Positions 46,660 to 55,664 of a stretch of DNA of 64,000 nucleotides are shown piece by piece. Both the position numbers and the translations under genes were made by a program. The stretch comes from Nocardioides sp. URHA0020 (GTDB lineage Bacteria; Actinomycetota; Actinomycetes; Propionibacteriales; Nocardioidaceae). The notes beneath the pieces were generated by a model that searched no databases, was not told where the DNA came from, and saw only the letters and a program-made list of their open reading frames with translations. The DNA is taken from positions 58,460 through 122,459 of the forward strand of contig NZ_KK211171.1 in NCBI RefSeq assembly GCF_000620705.1. The letters are read 5' to 3'. The stretch's first letter is position 1, and the number at the start of each line of letters is the position of its first letter.

Positions 46660-49028
46660 GTCAGCGTCCAGCTCCGCACTTCGTTGGCCTTGTTGACGAG
46701 CCCGACCCGGTCCTCGAGGAGCGGGGCGTCACGGGCCAGCGCACGGTAGGCCTTCTCGAGCCCGTCGCGCAGACCGTCCTCGGTCGCCTCGTGGCTGCCC
46801 ACCGTAGGCGCCGGTCGGCTGGAGGCGGCACCCAGGGCGGCCGCGTTGCCGGCGGTCACGACGTCGAGCGCCTGCGAGAGGATCCGCACCGTGTAGCGCT
46901 GGCGCGCCGTGCCGTCCATCGAGACCGACTCGATGCTGCGCATCGCCTGGTCGAGCACGGCCAGGTCGCTGCCGCCGCCGGCGAGCAGCACCTCGGCCCG
47001 CAGCTGCCGGCTCTCCGGGTAGCCGCGGCTGGTCGAGGGCACCTGGTCGAGGGCCGCGACCGCACCCGGGGTGTCCCTGCGGTCGGCGCGCACCCGGGAC
47101 AGCCCGAAGGCCGAGGGAGCGACGTACGTCGCGTCCGTGGCCGCGCAGGTGAGGTAGAGGCCCTCGGCGACGTCGGGCAGGCCGCCCTTCTCGCAGGCGA
47201 TCGCGAGCGCCAGCTTGGGCGCGAGCTCGCCGGGCACCTGCTGGTAGACGGCGTTGAACGCCGACTGGGCGGCGGGCCAGTCCTGCTCCTGCATCGCCGC
47301 GAGCCCGTCGATCCACAGCGCGCGCCAGTCCCACGGGTCCTGGGCCAGCAGCTCGTCGGCGTACGCGTGGGCGTGCGTCGGGTCCAGCAGCTCGAGCGCG
47401 GCGTGGGCCCGGGCGAGCAGCACCTCGGCCGTGGACTCGGGCGCCCCCTCCAGGTCCTTCAGGCGCTGGGCCGGGTCGTCGCTGCCGACGCTGGACAGCC
47501 ACGCGTGCTGGTCGTCGGTGGTGTCGGGCCGCAGCCCCGGCAGCTCGGTCCACGACAGGACCGAGGCCGACGCGGCCGGAGCCTCGAAGAGCACCGACGC
47601 GGCCGAGGTGAGGGCGGTGCCGGACGTCCGGGCGGCGACGACCTCGCGCAGGACGCCGAGCAGCTGGCCGCGCAGCTCGTCGGCCGAGGCGAACCGGTCG
47701 GCCGGATCGGCGGCGCAGCACTTCGCGATCAGGTGGTAGAGCGAGTCGTGCTGGGCGAAGAGCGGCGTCGACTCCGGCGGCGGCAGCGTGTGGAGGTAGG
47801 TCCCCTGGTAGCCGCGGAACTCCATGCAGAGCACGACCAGGGTGCGCCCGATCGTGTAGATGTCGCTGGCCACGCTCGGGCCGACCTCGGCGACCTCGGG
47901 CGCCTGGTAGCCGACGGTGCCGTAGATCGCGGAGTCCTGGTCGTCGATGCGTCGTACGCCGCCGAGGTCGATCAGTTTGATCGCGTCACCGACCTGGATC
48001 AGGTTGTCGGGCTTGAAGTCGCAGTAGACGAGGCCGAGGTCGTGGAGGTACTGGAAGGCGGGCAGCACCTCGAGGACGAAGGCGAGCGCCTGGTCGACCG
48101 GGAGCGCGTCGTACGTGCCGTTGTTGTCGCTCATCCGCTGCTTCAGGATCTGCTTGAGCGACTTGCCGCCGACGTACTCCATCACGATGTAGCCGGCGCC
48201 CTCGTGGGTCACGAAGTTGTAGATCTCGACGATTAGCGGGTGCTCAACCTGGGCGAGGAACTGCTGCTCGGCGATGGCCGCGGCGAGCGCGTCGGGGTCA
48301 CCGGAGTTGAGCAGGCCCTTGAGCACCACCCAGCGGTTGGAGACGTTGCGGTCCTTGGCGAGGTAGATCCAGCCGAGGCCGCCGTGCGCGATCGCGCCGA
48401 CCACCTCGTACTGACCGCCGACGACGTCGCCGGGCTGCAGCTTGGGCGTGAACGAGAACTCCTGGCCGCACTGGGGGCAGAAGCCCTCGGTGCGACCGGG
48501 CTTGCCCTCGATGCTGCGACCGATCGCGTTGCCGCACTTCGAGCAGGTCCGCTTGTCCTCCGGGACCTCCGGGTGCGGGTTGATCGCCTTGCTGGCGTCG
48601 ACCGCGGGGGCCGGCGGCACCACGGTCAGCCCGGCGCCGAGGCGGGCGGCGCGGACCCGCTGCGAGCCCGAGCGGGTACGCCGCGTGGAGGTCGTGCCGG
48701 ACGACTGCGCGAGCCGCGAGCCGATGGCGGCGGACTGCACCTTGCTGGCCGAGGTGGCGACGGAGGCGTCCCCGCCCGACAGCGGCTGCGCCTCGTGCGC
48801 GACGCTCACGGCGGGCGAGCCGCACACGTCGCAGTAGCCGTCGAGGATCGAGCCGGTGCAGCCGGGCTGGGTGCACGGCGTGCCGTCCGCGGGCGGGGTC
48901 GTGCCGGCGGTCGACGCCGGGGTCGCGGCGGCGGCTGCGGGTGCGGGTGCGGGTGCGGCGGCCATGCCGCAGACGTCGCAGTAGCCGTCGGCGATCGTGC
49001 CGCTGCAGCCGGGCTGGGTGCACTTCAT
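46656..49028 (-). CDS. pknG: PknG-type Ser/Thr protein kinase with extra zinc ribbons
   Basis: 790 residues. Order: two near-identical CTQPGC...DGYCDVCG zinc ribbons (Cys3/8/17/20 and Cys52/57/66/69), a ~75-residue Ser/Thr/Arg linker, the PknG rubredoxin-like domain (Cys162/165/184/187), the kinase domain (~200-470: AIAHGGLGWIYLA, Lys237, YCDFKPDNL, LIDLGG, GTVGYQAPE) and a ~300-residue TPR-like C-terminal domain. The non-RD 'CDFKPDN' and DLG are PknG features. PknG controls 2-oxoglutarate/glutamate metabolism through FHA proteins in mycobacteria and corynebacteria. The twin N-terminal ribbons are not in M. tuberculosis PknG (known architecture) and match the ribbons of the PP2C and FHA proteins next door. 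Confidence 0.93.
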   Translation of the reverse strand: MKCTQPGCSGTIADGYCDVCGMAAAPAPAPAAAAATPASTAGTTPPADGTPCTQPGCTGSILDGYCDVCGSPAVSVAHEAQPLSGGDASVATSASKVQSAAIGSRLAQSSGTTSTRRTRSGSQRVRAARLGAGLTVVPPAPAVDASKAINPHPEVPEDKRTCSKCGNAIGRSIEGKPGRTEGFCPQCGQEFSFTPKLQPGDVVGGQYEVVGAIAHGGLGWIYLAKDRNVSNRWVVLKGLLNSGDPDALAAAIAEQQFLAQVEHPLIVEIYNFVTHEGAGYIVMEYVGGKSLKQILKQRMSDNNGTYDALPVDQALAFVLEVLPAFQYLHDLGLVYCDFKPDNLIQVGDAIKLIDLGGVRRIDDQDSAIYGTVGYQAPEVAEVGPSVASDIYTIGRTLVVLCMEFRGYQGTYLHTLPPPESTPLFAQHDSLYHLIAKCCAADPADRFASADELRGQLLGVLREVVAARTSGTALTSAASVLFEAPAASASVLSWTELPGLRPDTTDDQHAWLSSVGSDDPAQRLKDLEGAPESTAEVLLARAHAALELLDPTHAHAYADELLAQDPWDWRALWIDGLAAMQEQDWPAAQSAFNAVYQQVPGELAPKLALAIACEKGGLPDVAEGLYLTCAATDATYVAPSAFGLSRVRADRRDTPGAVAALDQVPSTSRGYPESRQLRAEVLLAGGGSDLAVLDQAMRSIESVSMDGTARQRYTVRILSQALDVVTAGNAAALGAASSRPAPTVGSHEATEDGLRDGLEKAYRALARDAPLLEDRVGLVNKANEVRSWTLT

Positions 49029-50143
49029 GCGGACTCCTTGGAGTGGTCGACCCAGGTCTGGTAGGTGCCGACGAGCTGGCGGCAGACGGCCATCGGGGCG
49101 GGTTCGCGGGCGAGGACCTCACGGGCGCGGCACTCGCTGTCGGCCAGGTCCGGGCGATCCGCCAGGCCCAGCGACCTGGCCTTGGCCACGTAGGCCTCGA
49201 GGAGGTCCAGCAGCTGCGTGCGCTCGGCCAGCGCGTCGGCGTACCTCTGCTGCGCGAGGGTCAGCGCCTGCGACACCCGGTCCAACCGCTCGAGGTAGGG
49301 ACCGAGCCGCTCGGGCGTGTTCGGGATCGGGCCCAGCGCCTCGACGTCCGGTACGGCGTACCGCGGCGACGGCTCGACCATCCGGACGCAGTTCGCCGCG
49401 AGCAGCCGCAGCGCCTCGGCCCGTGCCACGAGGTCGGCGCGCAGCTCGCGGGCCGACACGAGCTGGTCGCGGGCGTCGCGGCGGCGGGCGTTGCCCACGA
49501 TGAGGTCACGCTCGAAGGTGGACGCGTCGCTCTCCAGCGCCGGCAGCAGGCCGCCCACGTCGGCACCGCGCTGGGCTCGCTCGGTCACGTCGGCCAGCCG
49601 GTGCAGCAGCGCCGCGAGCCGGTCGACGGCGGCGTCGCGCGCGAGCGCGGGCTCGAGACCCACCTGGTCGCGGACCCGTTCGAGCTGGGCCCGCAGGTCC
49701 TTGATCCGGGCGGCGGCGGCGTCGGCGCCGGGCATCAGCGCGAGCGTCGTGCGCAGCTGGCCGGCCAGCGCGTCGGAGAGCCGGCAGGCCTCGGGCAGCG
49801 AGACGGCCAGCGCCCCGAGGTCCTGGGTGTCGAGGGTGCCGTCGAGGCGACCCCAGATCAGGGTGGTGATCTGGGTGCGCTCGGTGACTCCCACGCGGCC
49901 GCCGTCCCACGTCGCCCACATCAGCTGCCAGCGGTCGGAGACCGCCTTCCACAGGGCGAGCGACAGCATCATGTCGGAGGCGATGTCGGCACCGCGCTGG
50001 GCGGCGAGCGCGGCGCCGTCCACCTCGTCGAGCTCCGCGCGCCGGGCCCGCACCCAGTCGTCGAGGTCGCTCAGGTAGCCCTGCAGCACGGCCGGCTCCG
50101 GTGCGGAGCCGATCGCGCCGGGTGCGACGGGAGCGGTGGTCAT
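49025..50143 (-). CDS. Helical/coiled-coil protein of unknown function in the PknG operon
   Basis: 372 residues, no membrane segment or signal, almost entirely helical with long heptad-like stretches (AAARIKDLRAQLERVRDQVG; LVARAEALRLLAANCVRM; RYADALAERTQLLDLLEAYVAKARSL). No known domain. Encoded between glnH-like and pknG, overlapping pknG by four bases, so it probably links the membrane sensor with the kinase or scaffolds the TPR part (inference from position). The C-terminal CRQLVGTYQTWVDHS may be a docking segment. Confidence 0.75.
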   Translation of the reverse strand: MTTAPVAPGAIGSAPEPAVLQGYLSDLDDWVRARRAELDEVDGAALAAQRGADIASDMMLSLALWKAVSDRWQLMWATWDGGRVGVTERTQITTLIWGRLDGTLDTQDLGALAVSLPEACRLSDALAGQLRTTLALMPGADAAAARIKDLRAQLERVRDQVGLEPALARDAAVDRLAALLHRLADVTERAQRGADVGGLLPALESDASTFERDLIVGNARRRDARDQLVSARELRADLVARAEALRLLAANCVRMVEPSPRYAVPDVEALGPIPNTPERLGPYLERLDRVSQALTLAQQRYADALAERTQLLDLLEAYVAKARSLGLADRPDLADSECRAREVLAREPAPMAVCRQLVGTYQTWVDHSKESA

Positions 50144-50150
50144 CGGCAGC

Positions 50151-51119
50151 TCATCGACCGTAGACCGGCGTCGGCTGCTGAGCGTCCAACTTCAGCGAGG
50201 GCTTCAGCCACTTCTCGTACGACGCCTGCCACGACCCGTCCGCGCGCATCTGCTCGAGCACGGCGTTGATGAAGCGCACCAGGTCGACGTTGTCGGCGTT
50301 CACCCCGATGCCGTACGGCTCGTCGGTCAGGGCCTTGCCCGTCACCACCTCGGCGTACGGGTCCTGGGCGACGAGTCCGGCCAGGACCGTGTCGTCACCG
50401 GTGATCGCGTCGGTCGCGCCGTTCTGGAACTTCAGCAGGCAGCCCGTGTGGTTGCCGGCCGTGACCGGGACCGCGTCCGGCGCGAGCTCCTGGATGTTGT
50501 CGAGGCTGGTGGTGCCGGCCGGGGCGCACACGCGCTTGCCCGAGAGCTGCTCGACCTGGGTGATGCCGGAGCCCTTCTGCACCAGGATCTTCTGGCCGGA
50601 GTGGAAGTACTCCGCCGAGAACGCGATCTGGTCCCAGCGCGCGCAGTTGATGGTCATGTTGCGTGAGACGACGTCGATCTCGCCCGACTGCAGGAGCGGG
50701 ATCCGGTCCGAGGCCGCGATGACCCGCAGCTGCACGTGCCCCTTCGCGGTGCCGAAGATGGCGGCCGCGATCTGGTCGACCATGTCGATGTCGAAGCCCT
50801 CGACGACCCCGGAGAAGGGGTTGCGGGACGCGAGGAGGTAGCTGTCGCCCGAGACGCCGGCGACCAGGAAGCCGCGCTTGCGGATCTCGGCCATCGTCGA
50901 GCCGGCCGGCACGTCGCCGGGGGCGGGCACCCCGCCTGCGGTCGGCTGGTAGGACCGGGTCGGGTCGCCGGTGTCGGTGCACGGCGTGCTCGAGGCCGGG
51001 GCCGCCGGCTCCGGGACGACGGCCTTAGGGATCGGCGTGGCCGAGTAGCCGCACCCGGCCAGCACCACCAGTGCGGCAGCGGCCACGAGGGTCCGCAGCG
51101 TCGTACGACGGGCGCTCAT
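50151..51119 (-). CDS. glnH: GlnH-like amino-acid-binding lipoprotein
   Basis: 322 residues. Signal with lipobox VVLAGC; a Pro-rich linker; then a type 2 periplasmic-binding domain (SBP_bac_3, ~95-315) with GFLVAGVSGD, GVVEGFDIDMVDQIAAAIFG, LQSGEIDVVSRNMTINCARWDQIAFS and ITGDDTVLAGLV. Its homologue in mycobacteria binds Asp/Glu/Asn and signals through GlnX to PknG rather than feeding an importer. No ABC permease adjoins it here. Overlap of four bases with glnX-like upstream. Confidence 0.88.
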   Translation of the reverse strand: MSARRTTLRTLVAAAALVVLAGCGYSATPIPKAVVPEPAAPASSTPCTDTGDPTRSYQPTAGGVPAPGDVPAGSTMAEIRKRGFLVAGVSGDSYLLASRNPFSGVVEGFDIDMVDQIAAAIFGTAKGHVQLRVIAASDRIPLLQSGEIDVVSRNMTINCARWDQIAFSAEYFHSGQKILVQKGSGITQVEQLSGKRVCAPAGTTSLDNIQELAPDAVPVTAGNHTGCLLKFQNGATDAITGDDTVLAGLVAQDPYAEVVTGKALTDEPYGIGVNADNVDLVRFINAVLEQMRADGSWQASYEKWLKPSLKLDAQQPTPVYGR

Positions 51120-52414
51120 GCGTACTCCCTCCGTCGGAGCCCGATGCCCCAGACGGACATCCCCGCAGCGGCGATCCCGAGCAGCAGCGTCACGATCCCG
51201 AGCACCAGGATGCCGGTGTTGCCGCTGCGCAGCGCGTCGGTGGTCGCTGCCCCGGACTCGCTGACCACCTTCTGCGAGCGCGCGTCGAAGGCGTTCAGCT
51301 TGGCCGTCGACCCGGCGTCCTCCTGGGTGGTGGCGAGCTCGACGGCCGCGTCGTAGCGGCCGCCGTCGTCGAGCTCGACGATCTTGTCGTGGACGCCCGC
51401 GTAGTCGTCCCACATCGCCTCGGTCACGTCGGAGGCGTTGGCGCGCACGACGTCCGACGCGGCTGTCCACCGGTCCTCGTAGACCTGGCCCGAGCCGCGG
51501 GAGATCAGCCGGAGGCTCTCGTTGGCCTTGGCGTCGTTGCCGGCGGTCCGCGCCGTGGACTCGCGGTAGGACGTCGCGTAGCTGCCGTCGCGCAGGTCGG
51601 CGTTGTTGCCGGCCTGGATCGCGGCGACCACGAAGGCGACGAGGGTCAGGGCGGCGACGGTCAGGAAGGCGGCCGCGATCCCGAGGTTGATCCGCCGCCG
51701 GAAGCGGCGGGCCAGGTTGCGGTTGACCCAGAAGAGGAGCCCCAGCGCGACCAGCCCCGGCAGCAGGACCAGCAGCGGGTGCTGGGCCCCGAGCTCGTCC
51801 TCGGCGCGCTCCGCGTTGGCGGCCACGAGAGCCTGGACGAGGGGGATGGCGGAGCCCTCGACGCTGGTGTCGCGGAGCCCGGTGGAGGCGGTCCGCAGGT
51901 ATTCGGCGCCGACCGGGAAGCCCTGGCGGTTGTTGGCCCGGGCCTGCGCGATCGTCGAGTTGTAGTCGGTGACCGCGGCGCTGAGGTCGGCGAGCGCCGC
52001 GCGGTCGGCCGGCTGCGCCTCGGCGGCCTCCGTGATCTGGCGGGTGACGGTCTCGATGGCCTCGTCGTACGCCGCCCGCTGCTCCGGTGGCTCCAGCCCG
52101 CCGGTGAGGAACGCGGTCGTGGCGAGGGCGTCGGCGCGGAAGAGCGTGGACTGGATGTTCTGCACCCGGACCAGCTGCTCGGTGTTGTCGGCGGCGGCCC
52201 GGTTGGCACTCCACGAGAGCGCCTGGAGGCCGGCGGTCAGCGCGGCGAAGAGCAGGCAGGCGAGCACGGCGACGACCTGCCAGCGGCTCAGCAGCCGAGG
52301 CACGTCCTCGGTGCGGTCGCGGCGGGCCGACGCGGCCGACGCGGCCGGGGTCGGCGGGGTCGCCGGGGCGGCGGTCGCGGTCGCGGCCGCTGGTGGCGCC
52401 TGGGTCTGGGTCAT
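51116..52414 (-). CDS. glnX: GlnX-like transmembrane signal transducer
   Basis: 432 residues. A ~40-residue Ala/Pro-rich cytoplasmic N-terminus, TM1 (WQVVAVLACLLFAALTAGL), an extracytoplasmic helical domain (~65-200), TM2 (LLVLLPGLVALGLLFWV) with a basic loop NRNLARRFRRR, TM3 (LGIAAAFLTVAALTLVAFVVAA), a second extracytoplasmic helical domain, and TM4 (GILVLGIVTLLLGIAAAGMSVWG). The four-helix two-sensor layout is that of GlnX, which passes the GlnH signal to PknG. No enzymatic domain. Four-base overlaps with both neighbours. Confidence 0.85.
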   Translation of the reverse strand: MTQTQAPPAAATATAAPATPPTPAASAASARRDRTEDVPRLLSRWQVVAVLACLLFAALTAGLQALSWSANRAAADNTEQLVRVQNIQSTLFRADALATTAFLTGGLEPPEQRAAYDEAIETVTRQITEAAEAQPADRAALADLSAAVTDYNSTIAQARANNRQGFPVGAEYLRTASTGLRDTSVEGSAIPLVQALVAANAERAEDELGAQHPLLVLLPGLVALGLLFWVNRNLARRFRRRINLGIAAAFLTVAALTLVAFVVAAIQAGNNADLRDGSYATSYRESTARTAGNDAKANESLRLISRGSGQVYEDRWTAASDVVRANASDVTEAMWDDYAGVHDKIVELDDGGRYDAAVELATTQEDAGSTAKLNAFDARSQKVVSESGAATTDALRSGNTGILVLGIVTLLLGIAAAGMSVWGIGLRRREYA

Positions 52415-53814
52415 GGCGTCTCCTCGTCAGCGGCCGGGTCGGCCGGGGTCTCCCACTCGACGGCGTCCGTCGGGCCGTCGGCCACCACGGGGTCCAGGTC
52501 GTCGACCACGATCGTGCGCAGCTGCTCGACCGTCGGCGCCTCGATGTCGCGCAGCCGCCAGGCGTGGCGGCCGATCGCGGCCTCGAGGATGTTGCGCACG
52601 TAGCGAGCATTGCCGAAGGTCGGACCGCGGCGCACGGTTCCGAGGATCTCGCGCAGCCGGGCGACGACGGCATCGTCGGCGTCGTACTCCGCGGCGCCGG
52701 CCATCACCGCGAAGATCGAGGCCAGCTCGTCGTCGGTGTAGTCGGCGAAGTCGATGGTGGTGCGGAAGCGGCTCTCGAGACCGGGGTTCTGCGCGATGAA
52801 GACCGCCATCGGGAGGGGGTAGCCGGCGACGATGACGACCAGGTCGTCGCGCTTGTCCTCCATCTCCTTCACCAGCGTGTCGATGGCCTCGGTGCCGTAC
52901 TGGTCGCCGGAGAGCGAGTAGGCCTCGTCGATGAAGAGCACCCCGCCCTCGGCGGACTTCACCACCTCGGCGGTCTTCATGGCGGTCTGGCCCAGGAAGC
53001 CGGCCACCAGCTCGGACCGGTCGACCTCGACCAGCTGGCCCTTCGAGAGCAGCCCGAGCGCCCGGTAGATGCCGGCGACGAGGCGGGCGACCGTGGTCTT
53101 GCCGGTGCCCGGGTTGCCGTTGAAGATCATGTGCCGCGTGATCGTGGGCGCCTTGAGCCCGGCCTCGGCCCGCAGCCCCTCGACGCGCAGGACCGCGGCC
53201 TGGCGGTGGATCTCGGCCTTCACCTCGGTCAGCCCGACGAGGGCGTCGAGCTCGGCGAGCAGCTCCTCGACCGACTTCGGCTCGGGCTCCGGATCGGCCG
53301 CCTCGGCCGGCCGGGGCGTCTCGGCCGGGGCTGCGGGAGCGGCTCGCGTCGGGTCGACGGGCGGCGGCGAGGGCGTCGACGCACCGGTCGTGAGGCCGGG
53401 GAAGGCGACCGGCGCGGTGGGCGCCTCGACCAGCTGGGCCGCGGCTGCCGTCGCTGCGTTGCCGACCGTGCGCGCGGTGGCCTCGCCCAGCATGCTCCCC
53501 GCGAGGGCGACGTCGGCGAGGGCGCGTGCGTACGCCGGCGCGTGGGCCGAGCAGGCCAGCGCGAGGCTGCTCATGGTCGGCGTCGGTGCGGAGCGGTAGC
53601 GGCGCCCGCGCGACGCGGCATCCATGAAGTCCTCGGCGGAGCGACCGCCTCCGGTCTGCTCCGACCAGTCGACGTACGCGCCGCGGGCCGGCTCCGCGAC
53701 GGTGGCGGCGAGGCGCTCACCCTCGGTGCGCGCCTCGGCCGGGTCGATGCCGGCAGCGCTCGCGGCGGACTCGAGGGCCGCCAGCGCCGCGGAGAGCGAG
53801 AGCGGGTCGGTCAT
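52411..53814 (-). CDS. CbbX/EccA-like AAA+ ATPase
   Basis: 467 residues. Residues 1-180 are an Ala-rich helical region with a Pro/Glu-rich linker. The AAA module follows: Walker A GNPGTGKTT (233-241), Walker B GGVLFIDEAY (290-299), second-region SGDQYGTEAI, Arg finger ESRFRTTIDF. CbbX/SpoVK/EccA relatives remodel protein complexes as hexamers. The 'NPGTGKTTVARLVAGIY' and 'FIDEAYSL' strings are typical of this clade. Here it probably remodels the TelA, VWA or sensor complexes of the operon (inference). Start overlaps the small gene upstream by four bases. Confidence 0.9.
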   Translation of the reverse strand: MTDPLSLSAALAALESAASAAGIDPAEARTEGERLAATVAEPARGAYVDWSEQTGGGRSAEDFMDAASRGRRYRSAPTPTMSSLALACSAHAPAYARALADVALAGSMLGEATARTVGNAATAAAAQLVEAPTAPVAFPGLTTGASTPSPPPVDPTRAAPAAPAETPRPAEAADPEPEPKSVEELLAELDALVGLTEVKAEIHRQAAVLRVEGLRAEAGLKAPTITRHMIFNGNPGTGKTTVARLVAGIYRALGLLSKGQLVEVDRSELVAGFLGQTAMKTAEVVKSAEGGVLFIDEAYSLSGDQYGTEAIDTLVKEMEDKRDDLVVIVAGYPLPMAVFIAQNPGLESRFRTTIDFADYTDDELASIFAVMAGAAEYDADDAVVARLREILGTVRRGPTFGNARYVRNILEAAIGRHAWRLRDIEAPTVEQLRTIVVDDLDPVVADGPTDAVEWETPADPAADEETP

Positions 53815-54323
53815 GCCGGCGGTCCCAACGTGAGGTCCGGGCCGTCGGGCGTGCCGAACTTGGCCTGCAGGAACATGCCGTGCGCGATCAGCGCCTGGGC
53901 GTCCGCCCGGTTGGCGGCGTCGAGGATCTTGTCCATCGTGGACGCGAGGAGCTCGAGCTGGTCGACCAGGACCATCAGCGAGGTCTTGTAGCCGTCGATC
54001 GGGCGGGTGTCGGCCCACTCGCGGGGCAGCCGGAGGTAGCCGCCGACCGCCTCGGGCAGGTAGTCGGTCGCCGTCGCCATCACCGAGTAGCTCTCGATCG
54101 TGCCGGCGCCGAGGTGGCGCAGCTGCGGCAGCGTGTCCCGGATGGTGCGGGCGATCCGGACGACCCGCGAGGTGATGACCGGCGGCGCGTTGCCCTCGGT
54201 GAGCATCGCGTGCACCCGGTTGAGGGCGGCCAGGATCTCCTGCTCGGTGGGCGGGGACGGGATGGCCCGATCCGCCGCCTCGGCCTCACCACGACGGCGA
54301 CCCAGCCATGACTTCAGGCCCAC
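53811..54323 (-). CDS. Conserved-looking soluble protein between telA and AAA ATPase
   Basis: 170 residues, N-terminus MGLKSWLGRRRGEAEAADRA (amphipathic/basic, possible membrane-attachment), then a helical body with GAGTIESYSVMATATDYLPEAVGGYLRLPREW and YKTSLMVLVDQLELLASTMDKIL. The body resembles the XpaC-like helical bundle encoded next to TelA in other bacteria, but I cannot confirm it. Overlaps the AAA gene by four bases and starts three bases after telA. Confidence 0.7.
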   Translation of the reverse strand: MGLKSWLGRRRGEAEAADRAIPSPPTEQEILAALNRVHAMLTEGNAPPVITSRVVRIARTIRDTLPQLRHLGAGTIESYSVMATATDYLPEAVGGYLRLPREWADTRPIDGYKTSLMVLVDQLELLASTMDKILDAANRADAQALIAHGMFLQAKFGTPDGPDLTLGPPA

Positions 54324-54326
54324 GGC

Positions 54327-55562
54327 TCAGCTGGTCGGCAACGCGGAGAGATCCAGGGCGCCGGCGGCGTTGCGCGCGTCGTGGGCCTGCACCCGGTCGA
54401 GGTAGGCCTTGGACTTGTCGACCTCGGTCTCGAGCACGCCGATCGTGGCCGACATGGAGTCCAGTGCCTTGAGCTTGAACTCGTCGATGGAGTCCATGGT
54501 CGCGTAGATGTTGGCGAAGGCGGCCTGCAGCTGCTCGATCCCGATGCTCGACGACGCGGCCTGGTCCTGGATGGCCGCGGAGTTGTCGCGGAGCATCTCG
54601 GAGGTGCGCTGGATCATCCCGGACGTGGTGGTGTTGAGCGCCGTGATCTGGTCCAGGACCAGCTTCTGGTTGCCCAGCGCCTGGGCCACGATGACCGCCG
54701 TGCGCAGGGCGGAGATCGTCGTCGTCGACGCCCGGTCGACGCCCTTGATGAGCTCGATGTTGTTCTTGATGATGATGTCGATCGCCAGGTAGGACTGGAT
54801 CGAGACGGCCAGCTGGGTGAGCAGGTCCTGGTGCTTCTGGCGGACGTAGAAGAGCACGTCCTGCGACAGCGCCTTGGCGGCGTCGGGGTCCGAGAGCTCG
54901 AGCTCGGCGATCTTCGCGGACAGCTTGGTGTCGAGCCGCTCGGCGACGTACACGTACTGGTTGAGCCGGCCCATCGAGGCCCACAGGTTCGTCTTCTCGA
55001 GGTTGAGGGAGACGTTGTCCTTGGTCAGCTCGTCCTGCCCGTTGCGCAGGCTGTGCAGGATCCCGTTGAGCTGGCTCTGCGCGGACTGGTACTTGCGGAA
55101 GTAGTCGGTGACCTTGTCGCCGAAGGGCAGCAGGTCGAGCCACTTGCGCGTGCCGGTGGCCTGGCTCGGGTCGAGGTCCTCGACCGTGCGGCGCAGCTCC
55201 AGGAGCGTCTTGCCGACCGTCGAGCCCTGGGCGATGCCGCCCTCCTGGAGCGCGCGGACCGGCTGCTCCAGCATCCGGTTGGAGGTCTCCGCGGCCTTGC
55301 GGATGTCGGCGTCACCCATCGTGCGCACGCTCTCGGCCTGCTTCGCGAACTCCGGGCTGTTGACCGCCGTCGCGCTGAGCGCGGACATGAAGCCGTCCAC
55401 CTTGGCATCGAGCTCGGGCAGCGCCTCGGCCGAGACCTGCGGGGCCATCCGCGGCGCCTGCGTCGTGGTGATCGCCGGCGACGCCTCGGGCGCCGTCAGG
55501 GTCAGCGTCGCCTCTGGCGGTGCCAGTGGTGCGACGGCTGCCTCGCCCTGGTTGTCGGTCAT
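54327..55562 (-). CDS. telA: TelA-family (toxic anion/tellurite resistance) protein
   Basis: 411 residues. A disordered Pro/Thr N-terminus of ~45 residues, then an all-helical TelA (PF05816) domain with ELDAKVDGFMSALSA, LRRTVEDLDPSQ, SLNLEKTNLWASMGRLNQYVYVAERLD, YLAIDIIIKNNIELIKGVDRAS and ALNTTTSGMIQRTSEML. TelA proteins are dynamin-like or scaffold-like partners in tellurite/antibiotic/stress resistance; mechanism uncertain. GGGAGG six bases before the ATG. First gene of the ten-gene operon; 102 bp separate it from the upstream yczE-type gene, where its promoter must lie. Confidence 0.9.
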   Translation of the reverse strand: MTDNQGEAAVAPLAPPEATLTLTAPEASPAITTTQAPRMAPQVSAEALPELDAKVDGFMSALSATAVNSPEFAKQAESVRTMGDADIRKAAETSNRMLEQPVRALQEGGIAQGSTVGKTLLELRRTVEDLDPSQATGTRKWLDLLPFGDKVTDYFRKYQSAQSQLNGILHSLRNGQDELTKDNVSLNLEKTNLWASMGRLNQYVYVAERLDTKLSAKIAELELSDPDAAKALSQDVLFYVRQKHQDLLTQLAVSIQSYLAIDIIIKNNIELIKGVDRASTTTISALRTAVIVAQALGNQKLVLDQITALNTTTSGMIQRTSEMLRDNSAAIQDQAASSSIGIEQLQAAFANIYATMDSIDEFKLKALDSMSATIGVLETEVDKSKAYLDRVQAHDARNAAGALDLSALPTS

Positions 55563-55664
55563 GCCGTGCCTCCCGATCGGTGGTGCTCGGAAGTGTGGCA
55601 GATCCGTCCCGGCCGCGGGCGCTCCTGAGACGTCCGACGGCATCACGTTCGTGCCCGGGACGCC

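Noticed and set aside
46605..48236. 543-codon open frame on the plus strand
   Set aside because: It is the antisense of pknG with the same Arg/Gly/Val composition as other shadows; the pknG reading has all kinase motifs.
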